The notes under the pieces are model-generated. The model was given only the letters and a program-made list of their open reading frames with translations, did no database searches and had not been told where the DNA came from. Source: Phoenix dactylifera (lineage: Eukaryota > Streptophyta > Magnoliopsida > Arecales > Arecaceae). From it: a stretch of DNA of 64,000 nt. Shown in pieces: positions 44,401 to 55,121 of this stretch; position 1 is the stretch's first letter, and each line of letters starts with the position of its first letter. The stretch spans positions 6,993,605 through 7,057,604 of the forward strand of contig NC_052409.1 in NCBI RefSeq assembly GCF_009389715.1, in the 5' to 3' direction. The position numbers and the translations under genes are program-made.

Positions 44401-47400
44401 GATGCCTTGATAGCACAAGGTACACATGCTATGCTATTGCAGTTGTGATCTTGCATGATTGCATCAGTATCAATCCCACATACAGCAGTTTTTTTTTATT
44501 GCAATACCTTCCATTATGTAGACAATTATCGACACTTACTTTGGCAGCTTAATGTGAGCAAAAACAAATATTTTTGCATATCAAATGAGCGGTTAAAATA
44601 AATACAATATACTTTTTAAACATTATGTAGTTTCCCAATGACTGAATAAATTGAGCATTATGGTACTCAAATGTATTTGTATAAGCAGAAAAGGTATATA
44701 TTTAATCCATGATACCTCTATAACTCAATCATTTTGTTTAGTATAAAGTACAAAAATCTTGAAAAAAAAAAATAACATAAACATCATTTAACTTGGCGAT
44801 TAATTTCATGCAAAGGTGCTTAGACGACATACTAAGATACTCTCACTTCAATGAATTAATGAAACAAAATAAAACAATATATTATGTATGAAACACAATA
44901 AAACAATATATACTGCATTATTGCTTATATGAGAATTCAAATTGAGTCCATTCCATTTTGTATACCTGCAAGCTTCACCATTCAGAATTAAAGCTTTTAA
45001 AGAATCCACTGCTAGGGCATGCTTTACATCCACCTAAAAGAAGAAATATATAATTCAGAAAGTTGTTAAATCATGCAATAGTACAACTAGCATAAAAAAG
45101 GATGATAACTGTATATTCTAAATGCATATCACAAGTTAAGAAATTTGTACTCCAACATCACCTATATACCAGTTTGCAGTTCACATGGATAACCTTGCGA
45201 ATAAGTATGGCTAGTATAGTCTTTATAAGGACCTTTTTCCTCTACAAAATCAAGGATCATATCGCACCACAACAACCAGCACACCCTTACCACATGCCTA
45301 TGATTGCCTAACTTAGTAGAATTAGCTCCGATATAGAGCCTATCTGGATGTAATATGGCTAAATCACCACCCCATCCCCACCACCCAAAAGAAGAAGGCC
45401 CTATTTGGCATTGTTGTTGGAGGTTACTTATTGTAGAGCTAAAAGCTCTTTTGGATACTTTTGAGGAGTTTGATAACAATTTTGAAACAGATTTCTAGCT
45501 CCTCCAAAAGCTGAAAAAGATCTACTTGGGAAAAGCTTCAATTTAGAGCTCCTAGGTAAAAGCTCTATTTGAGATGCGCCAAATTTTTTTTTTGGATAAA
45601 AGCTCATCCAAGAGACCCGAGATCGTGTCCTGACAATCGAATTTTTTAAAACAATTAATTTCAAAACTTTTAATTGCTATAATCATTTAAGTTGGTGTCT
45701 TTTGTTGTCATAATCATTTAAGTTGGTAAGCATTTATGTTGCTATTATGATTTTGGATATATAAACAATATTATTGTCATTTAATAACTGGGTGAATAGT
45801 CAAACATTTATATTGCTATTAGAATCAATATGCTACTATGATATTTTTGTTGCTTAATAATCACCCAAAAAATAATTATATTATTTAGATGAAAAAAATA
45901 ACTTATATACTTTCTATGAATAATTTTTGATGGTACAATATAATAACAATCTAATACAATATAACAAATTAACAATAATGCAATCATATTATTATATTGT
46001 ATCATATTATATCATATCATATCATATTATAATAACATTATATCCTTATCATATTTATTATATTATAATAATCATAGTACTACAATATAATAACATTATA
46101 ATGTTATATTAAAATAATATCATATTATTATATTATAATAATATTATAAAAATGTCGATATATTTTTACAATAAATATAAAATTTATTATATATAGATTA
46201 AATATCAAATAAATGATTTATAAATTAAAAATACTTTATAATAATAGTTTTTGATAGTATAAATAATTGGATAATTGACAGTATTGTGTAATGTCGATTA
46301 TTATCATTTCCTAATATCAAAAGCACTTTTTCATTTTGTTTATCCAATATATATTTAAGTTTTATAACATTTCAGAAATATAGTTACCAAACAAAAAATA
46401 TTTTTTATTAAAAGCTCTACTGCCCAAAGCTCTATGGACAAAAGCCCTATTACCTATAGCAATGCCAATGAGGCTGAAAAAGATGAATTGGAGGAGCAAA
46501 TCCTGAAAATAGCATATACATCATGGATCAATGTATTATTCTTTTAAATGAAAATAATGTAGTAGGACCATTATTATATGTTAAATATGATCTCAACATC
46601 AATGCTTGTGAAGCATACATACAAGTAAACAAGGAAAGATAGTTGACAAGAAGAAAGGAGAGATGCAGAAGGAAGATTTCTGAATTTTTTTTTTTTTTTT
46701 TTGCACAGTGTCCCACCACAAGATGTTTCCAAATTATTGTAATAATGAACCACAGCTTTCTGTTTCGTTCAATTTAACAAATTTCAGGATTGCCATATGG
46801 ACGGGAATATCAGGTAATCAGTCTGCTGAATAATAGAGGATTTGATGAATCTACAGTAATGTAGGAAAAGGAAACAAGTCTGTTAAATTCATATACTTCT
46901 AAAAATCCAGGATCTAAGTTCAAAAACTGTAAGAGCAAGTACCCTAACAAAAATATATACTAATCTGAGTACATAGCTGATACAAAACAAACAAAAAAAA
47001 GTAATCACCTTGTGAGAGACACCAGCCCGCTCATAATACTTCTTGGCAATTTCAAGACATTTGGCATCTCTTTCGCATGCAACCAAACGGCCTGATTCAG
47101 GAAGAACTAGTGCAATAGCTAAAGAGGAGTATCCCTGAGGGCATCATCAATGATGGTGAGTGAAACTGCTGTAATTGAAAATTGGGGAAAATAACTAAAT
47201 AATACATCATATTCTTTGTCCAAGAAATGAAATGTAGATGATTCAACTATTGTTAAGTACACATACTGTATATACACCAACTTCAATGCACCTTTGTGCC
47301 CCAAGAATCTGTACAAGCATTGCAAGCAGTTGGGCCTGATCAGGAGATACCTACCAGAAAAATGAATACTTTTAGTCAACAAAGCGTGCAATTGCAAAGG

Positions 47401-48211
47401 ACATATTCTAGTGATCAAAGGGTTTTAGCTGCAACGAAGAGATTTAGCTCCTAATTCCGTAATATTTTAAGTTACAATTAGATGGGATTCATTCAATTTG
47501 AAACCAACAAAAAAATCTCAACACTTGCTTAGATTCTTAAGGCTTTCTTTGTTGTTCCCTTTTGTTTCAAAGCCAAATGTTTCATCTTCAACATTTCCAA
47601 CAATACCAAATCCTGAAGAGACGACCACCAAACACCAACATGCCCTCTTATCCACAACACAACATTCCCGAAAACAATCTTGATTTCTCAAAATCCAATT
47701 TTTTTCACGCCAATCCATCTATCTCAAAAATCCGACCCAAACTATAAACCAGACAAAAAAATAAACAGAGGAAATTACTAGAACCTGCATCTGGCTCCCT
47801 CTCATGGCTGCCGTTTCTTCACGAAGCTCACGAAGGATCTGAACTATAGAGTTCAATCGATAAGAAAAACAACTAAAAAATTAAGAAATAGAAATAAAAA
47901 TTGGAAAAGGAAAAAGCATTAGAAACAAGTGTAATTACCGGGGGCTCACGAACATTGGACAAGATGAAATCATAGAGCTGAGGGGTGACGCTGACGACCT
48001 GCTTCTTCCCGTACTTGTCGTTGCCGGCGACCACGACGGGCGCCGCGTCGTTGCTCAGGCTTCGAAGGGGCCTCCCGAGGCATGGGAGGAGAGAAGGCGA
48101 AGGGGGTATCTTGGGGTGAGAGCCAGGGGAGCGAGAAATCGATGGCTTTAGAGAGCGGCAGAGCAGAGGTAGGGGTTTTGCCATGGAATTGAATTGTGCG
48201 AGGGATGGCAT
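41425..48211 (-). CDS. SAM-dependent O-methyltransferase, CCoAOMT-like class (9 exons)
   Basis: Exons are 48211-47939, 47838-47785, 47350-47267, 47134-47009, 45033-44966, 43333-43264, 41814-41749, 41670-41593 and 41475-41425. All introns are GT-AG and phases agree, giving 289 residues. Residues 1 to about 55 are Ser/Pro/Arg-rich and look like an organelle transit peptide. The Rossmann methyltransferase follows: [21 protein letters not shown]-binding [15 protein letters not shown] (132-146), VACERDAK (155-161), FVDAEK (207-212), metal-site [12 protein letters not shown] (235-246), and the ending [13 protein letters not shown]. It resembles bacterial YrrM-type enzymes and the Arabidopsis At3g62000 group rather than true lignin CCoAOMTs; the substrate is unknown. 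Introns 4 (about 2 kb) and 6 (about 1.4 kb) contain mobile elements. Confidence 0.92.
42640..43015. repeat. repeat element with internal 83-bp duplication in methyltransferase intron 6
   Basis: The block with CAGCAAAGACCAATTC (42826) and CCTTAGTCCATACCAGTACC recurs 83 bp later. The outer parts are rich in GGTATGG-type words in opposite orientation (TTGGTATGGTATGGTATACC near 42690, TCGGTATGG near 42997). This suggests a small inverted-repeat element, but its borders are not certain. Confidence 0.45.
45398..46474. mobile_element. non-autonomous TIR transposon, copy A, in methyltransferase intron 4
   Basis: The left end is GCCCTATTTGGCATTG; the right end, reverse-complemented, is GCCTCATTGGCATTG. 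Flanks AGAAGAAG and TGAAAAAG could be a decayed 8-bp target duplication. The interior is extremely AT-rich. Its right portion, inverted, matches the left portion of copy C (TTTGGTAACTATATTTCTRA). It is hAT- or Mutator-like; the superfamily is not settled. Confidence 0.65.
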
Positions 48212-48336
48212 CTGGGTGATAGATCGTGATTTGGAGGAAGGGTAAACGGGCAAAAAGCTCGGCCCCGTGGGAGACTGACGCCCTGAGCGAGGCGTTAGTA
48301 GCTAGTAGTAGAGCCGTGCGAAGCAGAACATCCATA

Positions 48337-49297
48337 AGAGGTTGTTTGTTATTTGATAACTATATTTATAAAAAGGCACAGCTCTTTAACATATATTTAA
48401 TAAATAAATTAAAAAAATAATTTTATATGACAAAATAATCATAAAAAATATTACCAGTATTATATAACATAACATAATAAAATATAATATATATTAATAT
48501 ATAAATATATGATATAGTATAATATTATTATAATATAGTACTATAACATTATGTATTATAGAATAATAATTTAATATAATATTAAATTATTTAACATAAC
48601 ATATCAATATATTATAATATAATATAATATTATATTATATTTATCGTATAATATAATAATAAATATATAAAATATTATAATTATTAGTTTAAATTATTTT
48701 TTCATCCTTCTAATGACCATTTATCTCTCTAACAAATTTTTCTAACTAGGTGATAAAATTAATTAAATAATTACTAATATTTATTTTTATTTATTTATTT
48801 AGATCAGATTATTTGCCACTCACTCATTATTTTTCTTTTTATTTTATTTATTATTTTATTTCATTGAAATATAGAGGGGTCGCCAGCCATGGGTGGTGGC
48901 CGGCATGGTGGCTGCCACCATAGGCAGCCACGAGCTCCCAAAACAAAAAAAAGAAGAAGAAGAAAGAACAGAGGCGGCAGCGTTGAGAGGAAGAAGAAGA
49001 TAGAGAGAGAGGGAGATGATGAGTGAGAGAGGAAGAGGTGGGATGAGGGTTTTGGGGAAAAAAAAGTGTGATTTAAATGGAGGTATTTTGGTCCAAAAAA
49101 TAACTTCCCGACAAAGCTGAAAACAGCATTTTTGGAAAGCTCCAAATTGAAGCTTCTCTCCAAAAACTGTTTTCAGTTTTCCGCAAAAGCTAAAATAGCT
49201 TTCCGAAAATTTTACCAAACACCATTTTTTATCTAAAAGTACTTTTGGAGGGTCAGAAAGTATTTTTTGGCCCTCCAAAAGCTCCCCCAACTTAGAC
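48337..49297. mobile_element. non-autonomous TIR transposon, copy B, immediately upstream of the methyltransferase
   Basis: It starts about 125 bp upstream of the methyltransferase ATG with TTGTTTGTTATTTGATAACT. It ends TTGGCCCTCCAAAAGCTCCC...AGACCC. The right 230 bp closely parallels the right end of copy C. The left end is shorter than in copy C, so it is probably truncated. The core is AT-rich, with a GC-richer patch at 48880-48990. The methyltransferase promoter must therefore lie partly within this element. Confidence 0.65.
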
Positions 49298-51229
49298 CCT
49301 GTTTAGGGGAACCATTGGCAGTAGAACTGTTGGTAGTGGAGCTTTTATAAAAAGCTGTTTGATATTTGGTAACTATATTTCTAAAGTGCTGTGACATTTT
49401 AACATGTGTTTGGTAAACAAACTGAGAAAATATTTTTGTATGGCAAAAATACCATAAAAGATATTGCATAGTATTATACGATAGAGCATAATAAAACATA
49501 ACATATATAAATACATAATATACGATATAGTATAATATTACTGTAATGTAAAATAATATTATTATAATATAGTAATATGACATCGTATAGCATAGCATAA
49601 TAGTAATATAATTATTAGAGTAAATTAATTTTCCATCATATAACATAATATTAAATTATTTAACATAACATATTAATGTATTATGATATAATATAATATA
49701 TATTATATTTATAATATAATACAATAATAAAGGTATAAAATATTATAATTATTAGTATAAATTAATTTCTCATAATATAACATAATATTAAATTATTTAA
49801 AATAACATATTAATGTATTATGATATGATGTAATATAATATAATATCTATAGTATAATACAATAATAAAGGTATAAAATATTATAATTATCAGTATAAAT
49901 TAATTTCTCATAATATAGCATAATATTAAATTATTTAACATAACATATTAATGTATTATGATAATATATTATAATATTAAATTTATAGTATAATACAATA
50001 ATAAGGGTATAAAATATTATAATAAGTAGTATAAATTAATTTTTCATAATATAATATAATATTAAATTTTTTAACATAACATATTAATCTATTATGATAT
50101 AATGTAATATAATATTATATTTATAGTATAATATAACAATGGTGACAAATTCACTGTACCTATTAATATCATAAAGTTCAGATTATTTGCTACCCAGACA
50201 TTATTTTTTTTTATTTTTTTATTTATAAATTCATTAGTATATATATTAATTTATGCATTTATTTATTTTTTTATTATTTTATTCAATAAAATATATTTAT
50301 TTATTATCTTATTTATTCATTCATTCATTTATATATATATATATTTATTTATTTATGCATTTATTTATTTATTCTTTTCTTTTTTTTCTTTTCTTCTTTT
50401 TTTTCTTTTCTTTTCTTCTTTTTTTTCCTTTTCTTTTTCTTTTCTCTTCTCTTTATCTCCTTCCTTCCTCTCCCCCCTTCTCCTTTCTTCTCCTCCCAGG
50501 GGGCCGGCGGGGCCGGAAGGGGGCCAGGCCGCGACAACCGCAGGAGGGGACTGGGTCGTAGCCTGCGGCAGTCTCGACGGCCGCGGCTGGCCCCCTGCGA
50601 AGTGCACTCCTGCCACGAGGTCAACAGCGCCGGAAAGGAGACGAGCCGTGGTGGACGTGGAGGGGTGGGTCGTTGCCAGCGGCGGTTGTAGGAAGCGGGA
50701 GGGCGCCCCCTTCTTCTTCTTCTTCTTAGGCACCTCCTGGGGGCGAGGACATCCGCGGCGACCGGTCGACCTCCTTCTTCTTTGGCACCTCCCCATCCGC
50801 AACGGGGACATCATGGCCGGTGGCGGCCGCAGGAAGGGAAAGACCGCCCCTTCTTCCTCTTGTTCGGCACCTCTCCACCGTAGGGGCGGCAGCATGGGGG
50901 GGACGGTGGGGTAGAGGGAGGGCGGAGGGTGGGAGAGGAACGAGAGGGGGGGAGAGAAATGGGTGGTGAGATGAGCGTTTGGGGAGGAATTTTTTTTTTA
51001 AATGGAGGTATTTTAGTCAAAAATAAAGCTTTCCCGCAAAGCTCAAAACAACGTTTTCGAAAAGCTTCAAAATGGAGCTTCTGCCAAAAAGCTGTTTTCA
51101 GCTTTCCGAAAAAGCTGAAACAGCTTTCCGAATTTTTTACAAAACACCATTTTTTATCTAAAATTATTTTTGGAGGGCCAGAAAGTGTTTTTCGGCCCTC
51201 CAAAAGCTCCCCCAAACGAAGCCCGCTTT
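49292..51229. mobile_element. non-autonomous TIR transposon, copy C, about 1.9 kb
   Basis: The left end is AGACCCTGTTTAGGGGAACC; the right end, reverse-complemented, is GCGGGCTTCGTTTGGGGGAG. It abuts copy B, sharing a few bases. The left half is over 80 percent AT and contains a 137-bp tandem array (49600-50145). The next part is T-rich, followed by a GC-rich segment at about 50490-50930. No transposase was recognised. Confidence 0.65.
49600..50145. repeat. AT-rich tandem repeat, about 137-bp period, about 4 copies
   Basis: The word TATTAATGTATTATGAT recurs at 49671, 49808, 49946 and, as TATTAATCTATTATGAT, at 50082. The spacings are 137, 138 and 136. Each unit also contains TAATATTAAATTATTTAA and AAGGTATAAAATATTATAAT. 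The array lies inside transposon copy C. Confidence 0.85.
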
Positions 51230-52555
51230 TGATTAACTAAATATATAAATATTATTTGTTGGATATTATATATTAGGTTTTCTGCAAGCATACTCTGCTA
51301 AAAATTCAAATCCGCATGAATACCTCTCTAGAAGTAAAGTCTTAAAAAACTCAGGTACTAAATACTGTGGTCCCATAAATACTAGATATCTCTCAAAAAG
51401 AACCAATGCTGAACCCATATATCTCTCTTAATTATAATAGCTTTTCTTCAACGCTCTCTCCCTAACTCTCCCCTCAGTTTTGTTAATACGCATGCATATC
51501 ACATACAAAATACTTGCATATTTACTTATAGCTATCATTTTATCTTATTATAGAATCCATCATATAAAAGGAGAGTGACTTTGCGGGCTCCATATCTGAT
51601 TTACTAAAGCATTATTGAATTTTTTATTATTGACAATAAGATTCTTTTGTTAGTTTTATATATAGTTTATTCTCCTTTTAGTTACTTATCGGGATCATTC
51701 AATTTAATAATTCATATCTCTCATGGTTAAATAATAATACCATGATATTTTATGAGAAATAGTCATTAAGAAAAAAAAGGGTGTCTTGGTGCTACAGTAA
51801 GGTTGCTTTATTGTGATCTAGAAGTTATAGATTCAAAATATGGATAAGACATATCCGTATGTTGTGGTAAGGATGCATACTTCTAACCTTCTTCAAATCT
51901 TGTAATAGCAGGAGTTTTATAATGTTAGGTCGCCCTTTTTTTAAATGATCATTAAGAAAAATCAAGTTGAATATGATGATCTTATTTGAGTTGGGCTTAG
52001 GTTGTCTTTAATTATACACAAACATATAGCACGATAAAAAAAATATGACAATATTTTACAATTTTGTATGCCTTTAGTTCACACATCATGGACAAATTGT
52101 ATGTCTCTAACTATTTGATGCTTGTACGTCTCTTCTTCAATCTCCATAGTACCACACAAGAGAACATATGCTAATTTAAAACAAGCTATCAGTATTGGTT
52201 TCTCTTGGACTTGCAAAGTTTGTGCATGTGTGTGAAGCAGGAACAGGAGTTCTAAGAGGAGCATGTTAAGTAGATAGATTGCAACTTGCGAGTTCATCAA
52301 AAATGTATGGCGAAATAGAGGAAGTCTTATGATTCATCACTTATCAACACAAACACTTAATTTAAATAGGAAAATCTTATACATCACTATTTCATTCACC
52401 ACCCTATTCATTCTTTGTGGGTAAGTCACTGCTCTATTCATCACACCATGGTGAATAGAGCATCGCCACACAGTGTTTTCCATTTAAGCTAGCACAAATC
52501 TAATTATTGATAAATGTTATGATCTAACATTTAATCATATTTTGTAGCTGATGAA
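51230..52555. other. intergenic stretch, no gene seen
   Basis: AT-rich, with short open frames that resemble nothing known. Confidence 0.5.
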
Positions 52556-53639
52556 CACTACAAGAAAATACACTTTCAGCGACCACTTTCGGCGACTAAA
52601 TGAATAGTGGTCCCTGCAAATAAGGCTATTTGCAACCAACATACTTGTTAGTTACTGAATGATTGTCCTACACCGACTAAATGCATATTTGGTCGCGGAA
52701 AATCAAAACCAAGTTGGCGGGATGGAGGTAAAACGTTTGGCGACTAAAGTTTAGTCGCTGAAAATAAGACTATCTGCGACCACCATTCTTGTTAGTTACT
52801 GAATAATTGTCCTACACCGACTAAATGCATATTTGGTCACGGAAAAGCAATACCAAGTTGGGACGAGTCCAATATTTCGCACAGGCTGGAGGTAAAACTT
52901 ATGGTGACTAAATTTTGGTCCTTAAAGGTTCACCTCCAGCGACTAAAAAAAAATTTAGTCCAGAAAAACTTTTACGAATGACGCCTTTTTCCGATGAAAA
53001 AATTGGGCAAAAAGTTTAAGTTTTTTAGTGACCAAACTTTTGGTAGTGGAAGGTTCCCGTAAAACCGAACGATGTTGTACTAGCCCCTGTAAGATGCTAA
53101 TTTCTAAGCTCAAAAAAAAAAAAAAACTGCTTATTTTCAAACTGTGCCGTTTAACACCTTAATTCACTTAGGCATATCCTCATCTCTTCGGCTGAATCTC
53201 AATCCCATAACTTTTCTTCATACTTAAATTTTTTTTATTATTATAATATAATTTTAAAAGCTCAAGCTCAGTGCTTGACTCCTTGTCAAATAAATATACG
53301 AATCGACAGGATACGCGGCATGTGGACGTGGGAACGGAAATCCGCTTAGAAATATATAGAATTCTTGGACATCTTATGGGCATGATCGAAAATCTGCTTA
53401 GAAATAAATTTGCACGCATCCTTGTTAGTTACTGAATGATTGTCTTACACCAATTAAATGCATATTTGATAGTGAAAAATCAAAACCAAGTTGGCGCGAG
53501 TCCATTATTTTGCGCGAGCTGGAGGTAAAATTTTTGGCGACCATAGTGATTAATGGCAGTAAACTGTTTGGAATGCTCCATCAGTAATGCTATCAATGGG
53601 TACATGACCCATCGTGGCAAAAAATAGAAAATGCACGCC

Positions 53640-53870
53640 TCTTCGATATAAAAGGCGGCAACGCAGGTGCAGCCTCCTTCGCATTGTTCGCACACCAGCG
53701 GCAGACCAACCCTCCTGATCTGTTCACGAGAGGAGAGAGCGAGCCGAGCGACCGAGGAAGACACAATGAAGAGAAGAGAAGGAGCGGGCGAGAACGGGAA
53801 AAGTGGTCGTTTTTCACTCCTTTCGGGCATCGCCGCAGCATCGTGTCCCGCTGTTTTGTGATATTTATTA
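53640..53870 (+). other. GC-rich segment in CACTA element, possibly a captured first exon
   Basis: The composition differs sharply from the rest of the element. An ATG at 53766 opens MKRREGAGENGKSGRFSLLS and GIAAASCPAVL before a stop at about 53859. It lies about 80 bp before the captured kinase exon and could be the leader and first exon of the same donor gene. This is a guess from position and composition. Confidence 0.35.
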
Positions 53871-53941
53871 AGAAAAAATGTTTATATCACCTCGCCATCT
53901 TTCATTCGTGCTCTGCCTTGCTGCCTTTTTTTCCTTTTCAG

Positions 53942-54103
53942 ACTATCAGTATTCATTAATCATTATGGGGGCTTAAAGAAGGAAGTATTGAATGGTTGAG
54001 AGCCAAGCATGAAGTCCATAATCGGTTTGCTTATATGCTTCAAGAGTTATGCTTCCATAATGGAGGAATTTACATCAAGCTTGCTCAACATATTGGTCAA
54101 TTG
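53942..54103 (+). pseudogene. captured exon of an ABC1/ADCK (UbiB-family) kinase gene
   Basis: After a good acceptor (TTTTCAG/AC) one reads DYQYSL, then WGLKEGSIEWLRAKHEV, FAYMLQELCFHNGGIYIKLA and QHIGQL, then a donor (TTG/GTATGT). This is the start of the ABC1/UbiB atypical kinase domain, with the family phrase LQELCF.NGGIYIKLGQH. It resembles plant mitochondrial ADCK1-like proteins such as Arabidopsis At4g24810. The exon keeps its flanking splice sites, so it was copied from genomic DNA. A 7-bp tandem duplication (ATCATTA) breaks its frame, so it does not encode a working protein. Confidence 0.85.
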
Positions 54104-54160
54104 GTATGTTTCAAATTAGACCGTCTTATTCTGTACAATATGAATTTTTCTAATGCATTT

Positions 54161-54260
54161 CATGAAACACTGGAAAAGCATGTCATCTAGTGTCACGAAA
54201 TTATGAACCTCATGAAACACTAGAAGAACATGCCGTCTCATGTCACAAAATTATGAACCT
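54161..54260. repeat. 50-bp tandem duplication inside the CACTA element
   Basis: Two copies beginning CATGAAACACT start at 54161 and 54211, with several mismatches. They lie in the intron sequence that follows the captured exon. Confidence 0.85.
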
Positions 54261-54797
54261 TGAATTTCATTGGTCAACAACCAAGGAACTGGAGAAGTCA
54301 ACTAGTGTAATCTCAAAAAAATAAATCAGTTGGATCAGGGTGCCTTCTTTCTCCCCAAATATCATTTTGTTTGGACTGTTGGAGAGCTAAATTAAAATCT
54401 TTGCCTTTTACTGCATAAATATCTGGTATATTCACTGAAAATTTCCAGATTAGGAATGATAATGTGCACAAAACTGAGCGTTAAAGAGGGAGAATGAGAA
54501 CATGCAAAATAAGAGAGCATTAAGACTACTGAAAACAATCTTATGCATAAGAGTTGAGTTTCGGCGACCATATATGGTTATTCGGCAACTAGAATCTTAG
54601 TCGCTGAATATGTATTTTCTTGTAGTGGAAGTAGAGCTTTATTCTAGTGGTCACATTCCTCCAATAAGCAATCAAAGATTCTAGGACATGTAATTTTTGT
54701 CTATATGTTGGAGAGCCTATCAACTTTGCTATCAATTTTCTGAACTAGAAGTACCATGGAAGTGCTGTGAAAAAGTTGGTTGAAATGGAAGTATTTG

Positions 54798-55111
54798 GCC
54801 ACCAAGGTGATAGCACAGTTGGAACGGGGCTAAGATTCCACCGGAGTGACCCAGGTTCGGAACGCGCGGGCATCGATTAAATGTGGAGACCGGATGCCCT
54901 CCGCCTGATTTGCTCGGTAGAGTCGTCATCTGGTCCGCCGGTATTGAGGTGGCGTTGGGGTGACGTACTCACACGTGGGGTAACCCACGAGTCGGGGAGG
55001 ATATGAGTAAGGATGGTCATCCCGTCTACCTGCATCGAACATTCTCTGGTGGAAGGGAGGCCCAGTGAGGCCTTCCCCCCCTTCCTATTCCTTTAGCAAA
55101 AAAAAAAAACA
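54798..55111 (+). mobile_element. tRNA-derived SINE, about 314 bp, with target duplication
   Basis: Internal RNA polymerase III boxes are visible: TAGCACAGTTGG (A box, near 54812) and AGGTTCGGAAC (B box, near 54852). The body is GC-rich and ends TTTAGCAAAAAA in a short A tract. The direct repeat GAAGTATTTG flanks it (54788-54797 and 55112-55121). Structure and length are those of a plant SINE that appears complete; the one mismatch in the B box hints at some age. Confidence 0.9.
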
Positions 55112-55121
55112 GAAGTATTTG

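Larger units (their letters stand above)
52556..54627 (+). mobile_element. non-autonomous CACTA transposon, complete ends, carrying captured host gene sequence
   Basis: The left end starts CACTACAAGAAAATACAC; the right end, reverse-complemented, starts CACTACAAGAAAATACAT. The two match over 28 bp with two mismatches, both reaching TTCAGCGAC. It is flanked by GAA on both sides (52553-52555 and 54628-54630), the 3-bp duplication of CACTA elements. A subterminal block with GTTAGTTACTGAATGATTGT occurs three times (about 52648, 52788 and 53425). No transposase is present. The interior 53640-54103 holds sequence unlike a transposon, including a kinase exon. Confidence 0.92.

Noticed and set aside
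45808-46112. Ile/Tyr-rich open frames in AT-rich DNA
   Set aside because: They follow from AT-rich repeats inside transposon copy A.
47970-48335. 121-codon frame starting at the first ATG of the methyltransferase region
   Set aside because: As a protein it ends without a domain, while the other frame continues into the methyltransferase exons. It is kept only as a possible upstream overlapping frame.
49600-50145. CRISPR-like array because of regular spacing
   Set aside because: The repeats are 137-bp head-to-tail units without distinct spacers, in plant nuclear DNA.
50253-50895. Lys/Arg/Pro-rich open frames on the minus strand
   Set aside because: Low-complexity translation of a T-rich and GC-rich transposon segment, with no domain.
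54798-54865. Possible tRNA gene from A- and B-box-like sequence
   Set aside because: No cloverleaf could be drawn, and the poly-A tail with target duplication shows it is a SINE.
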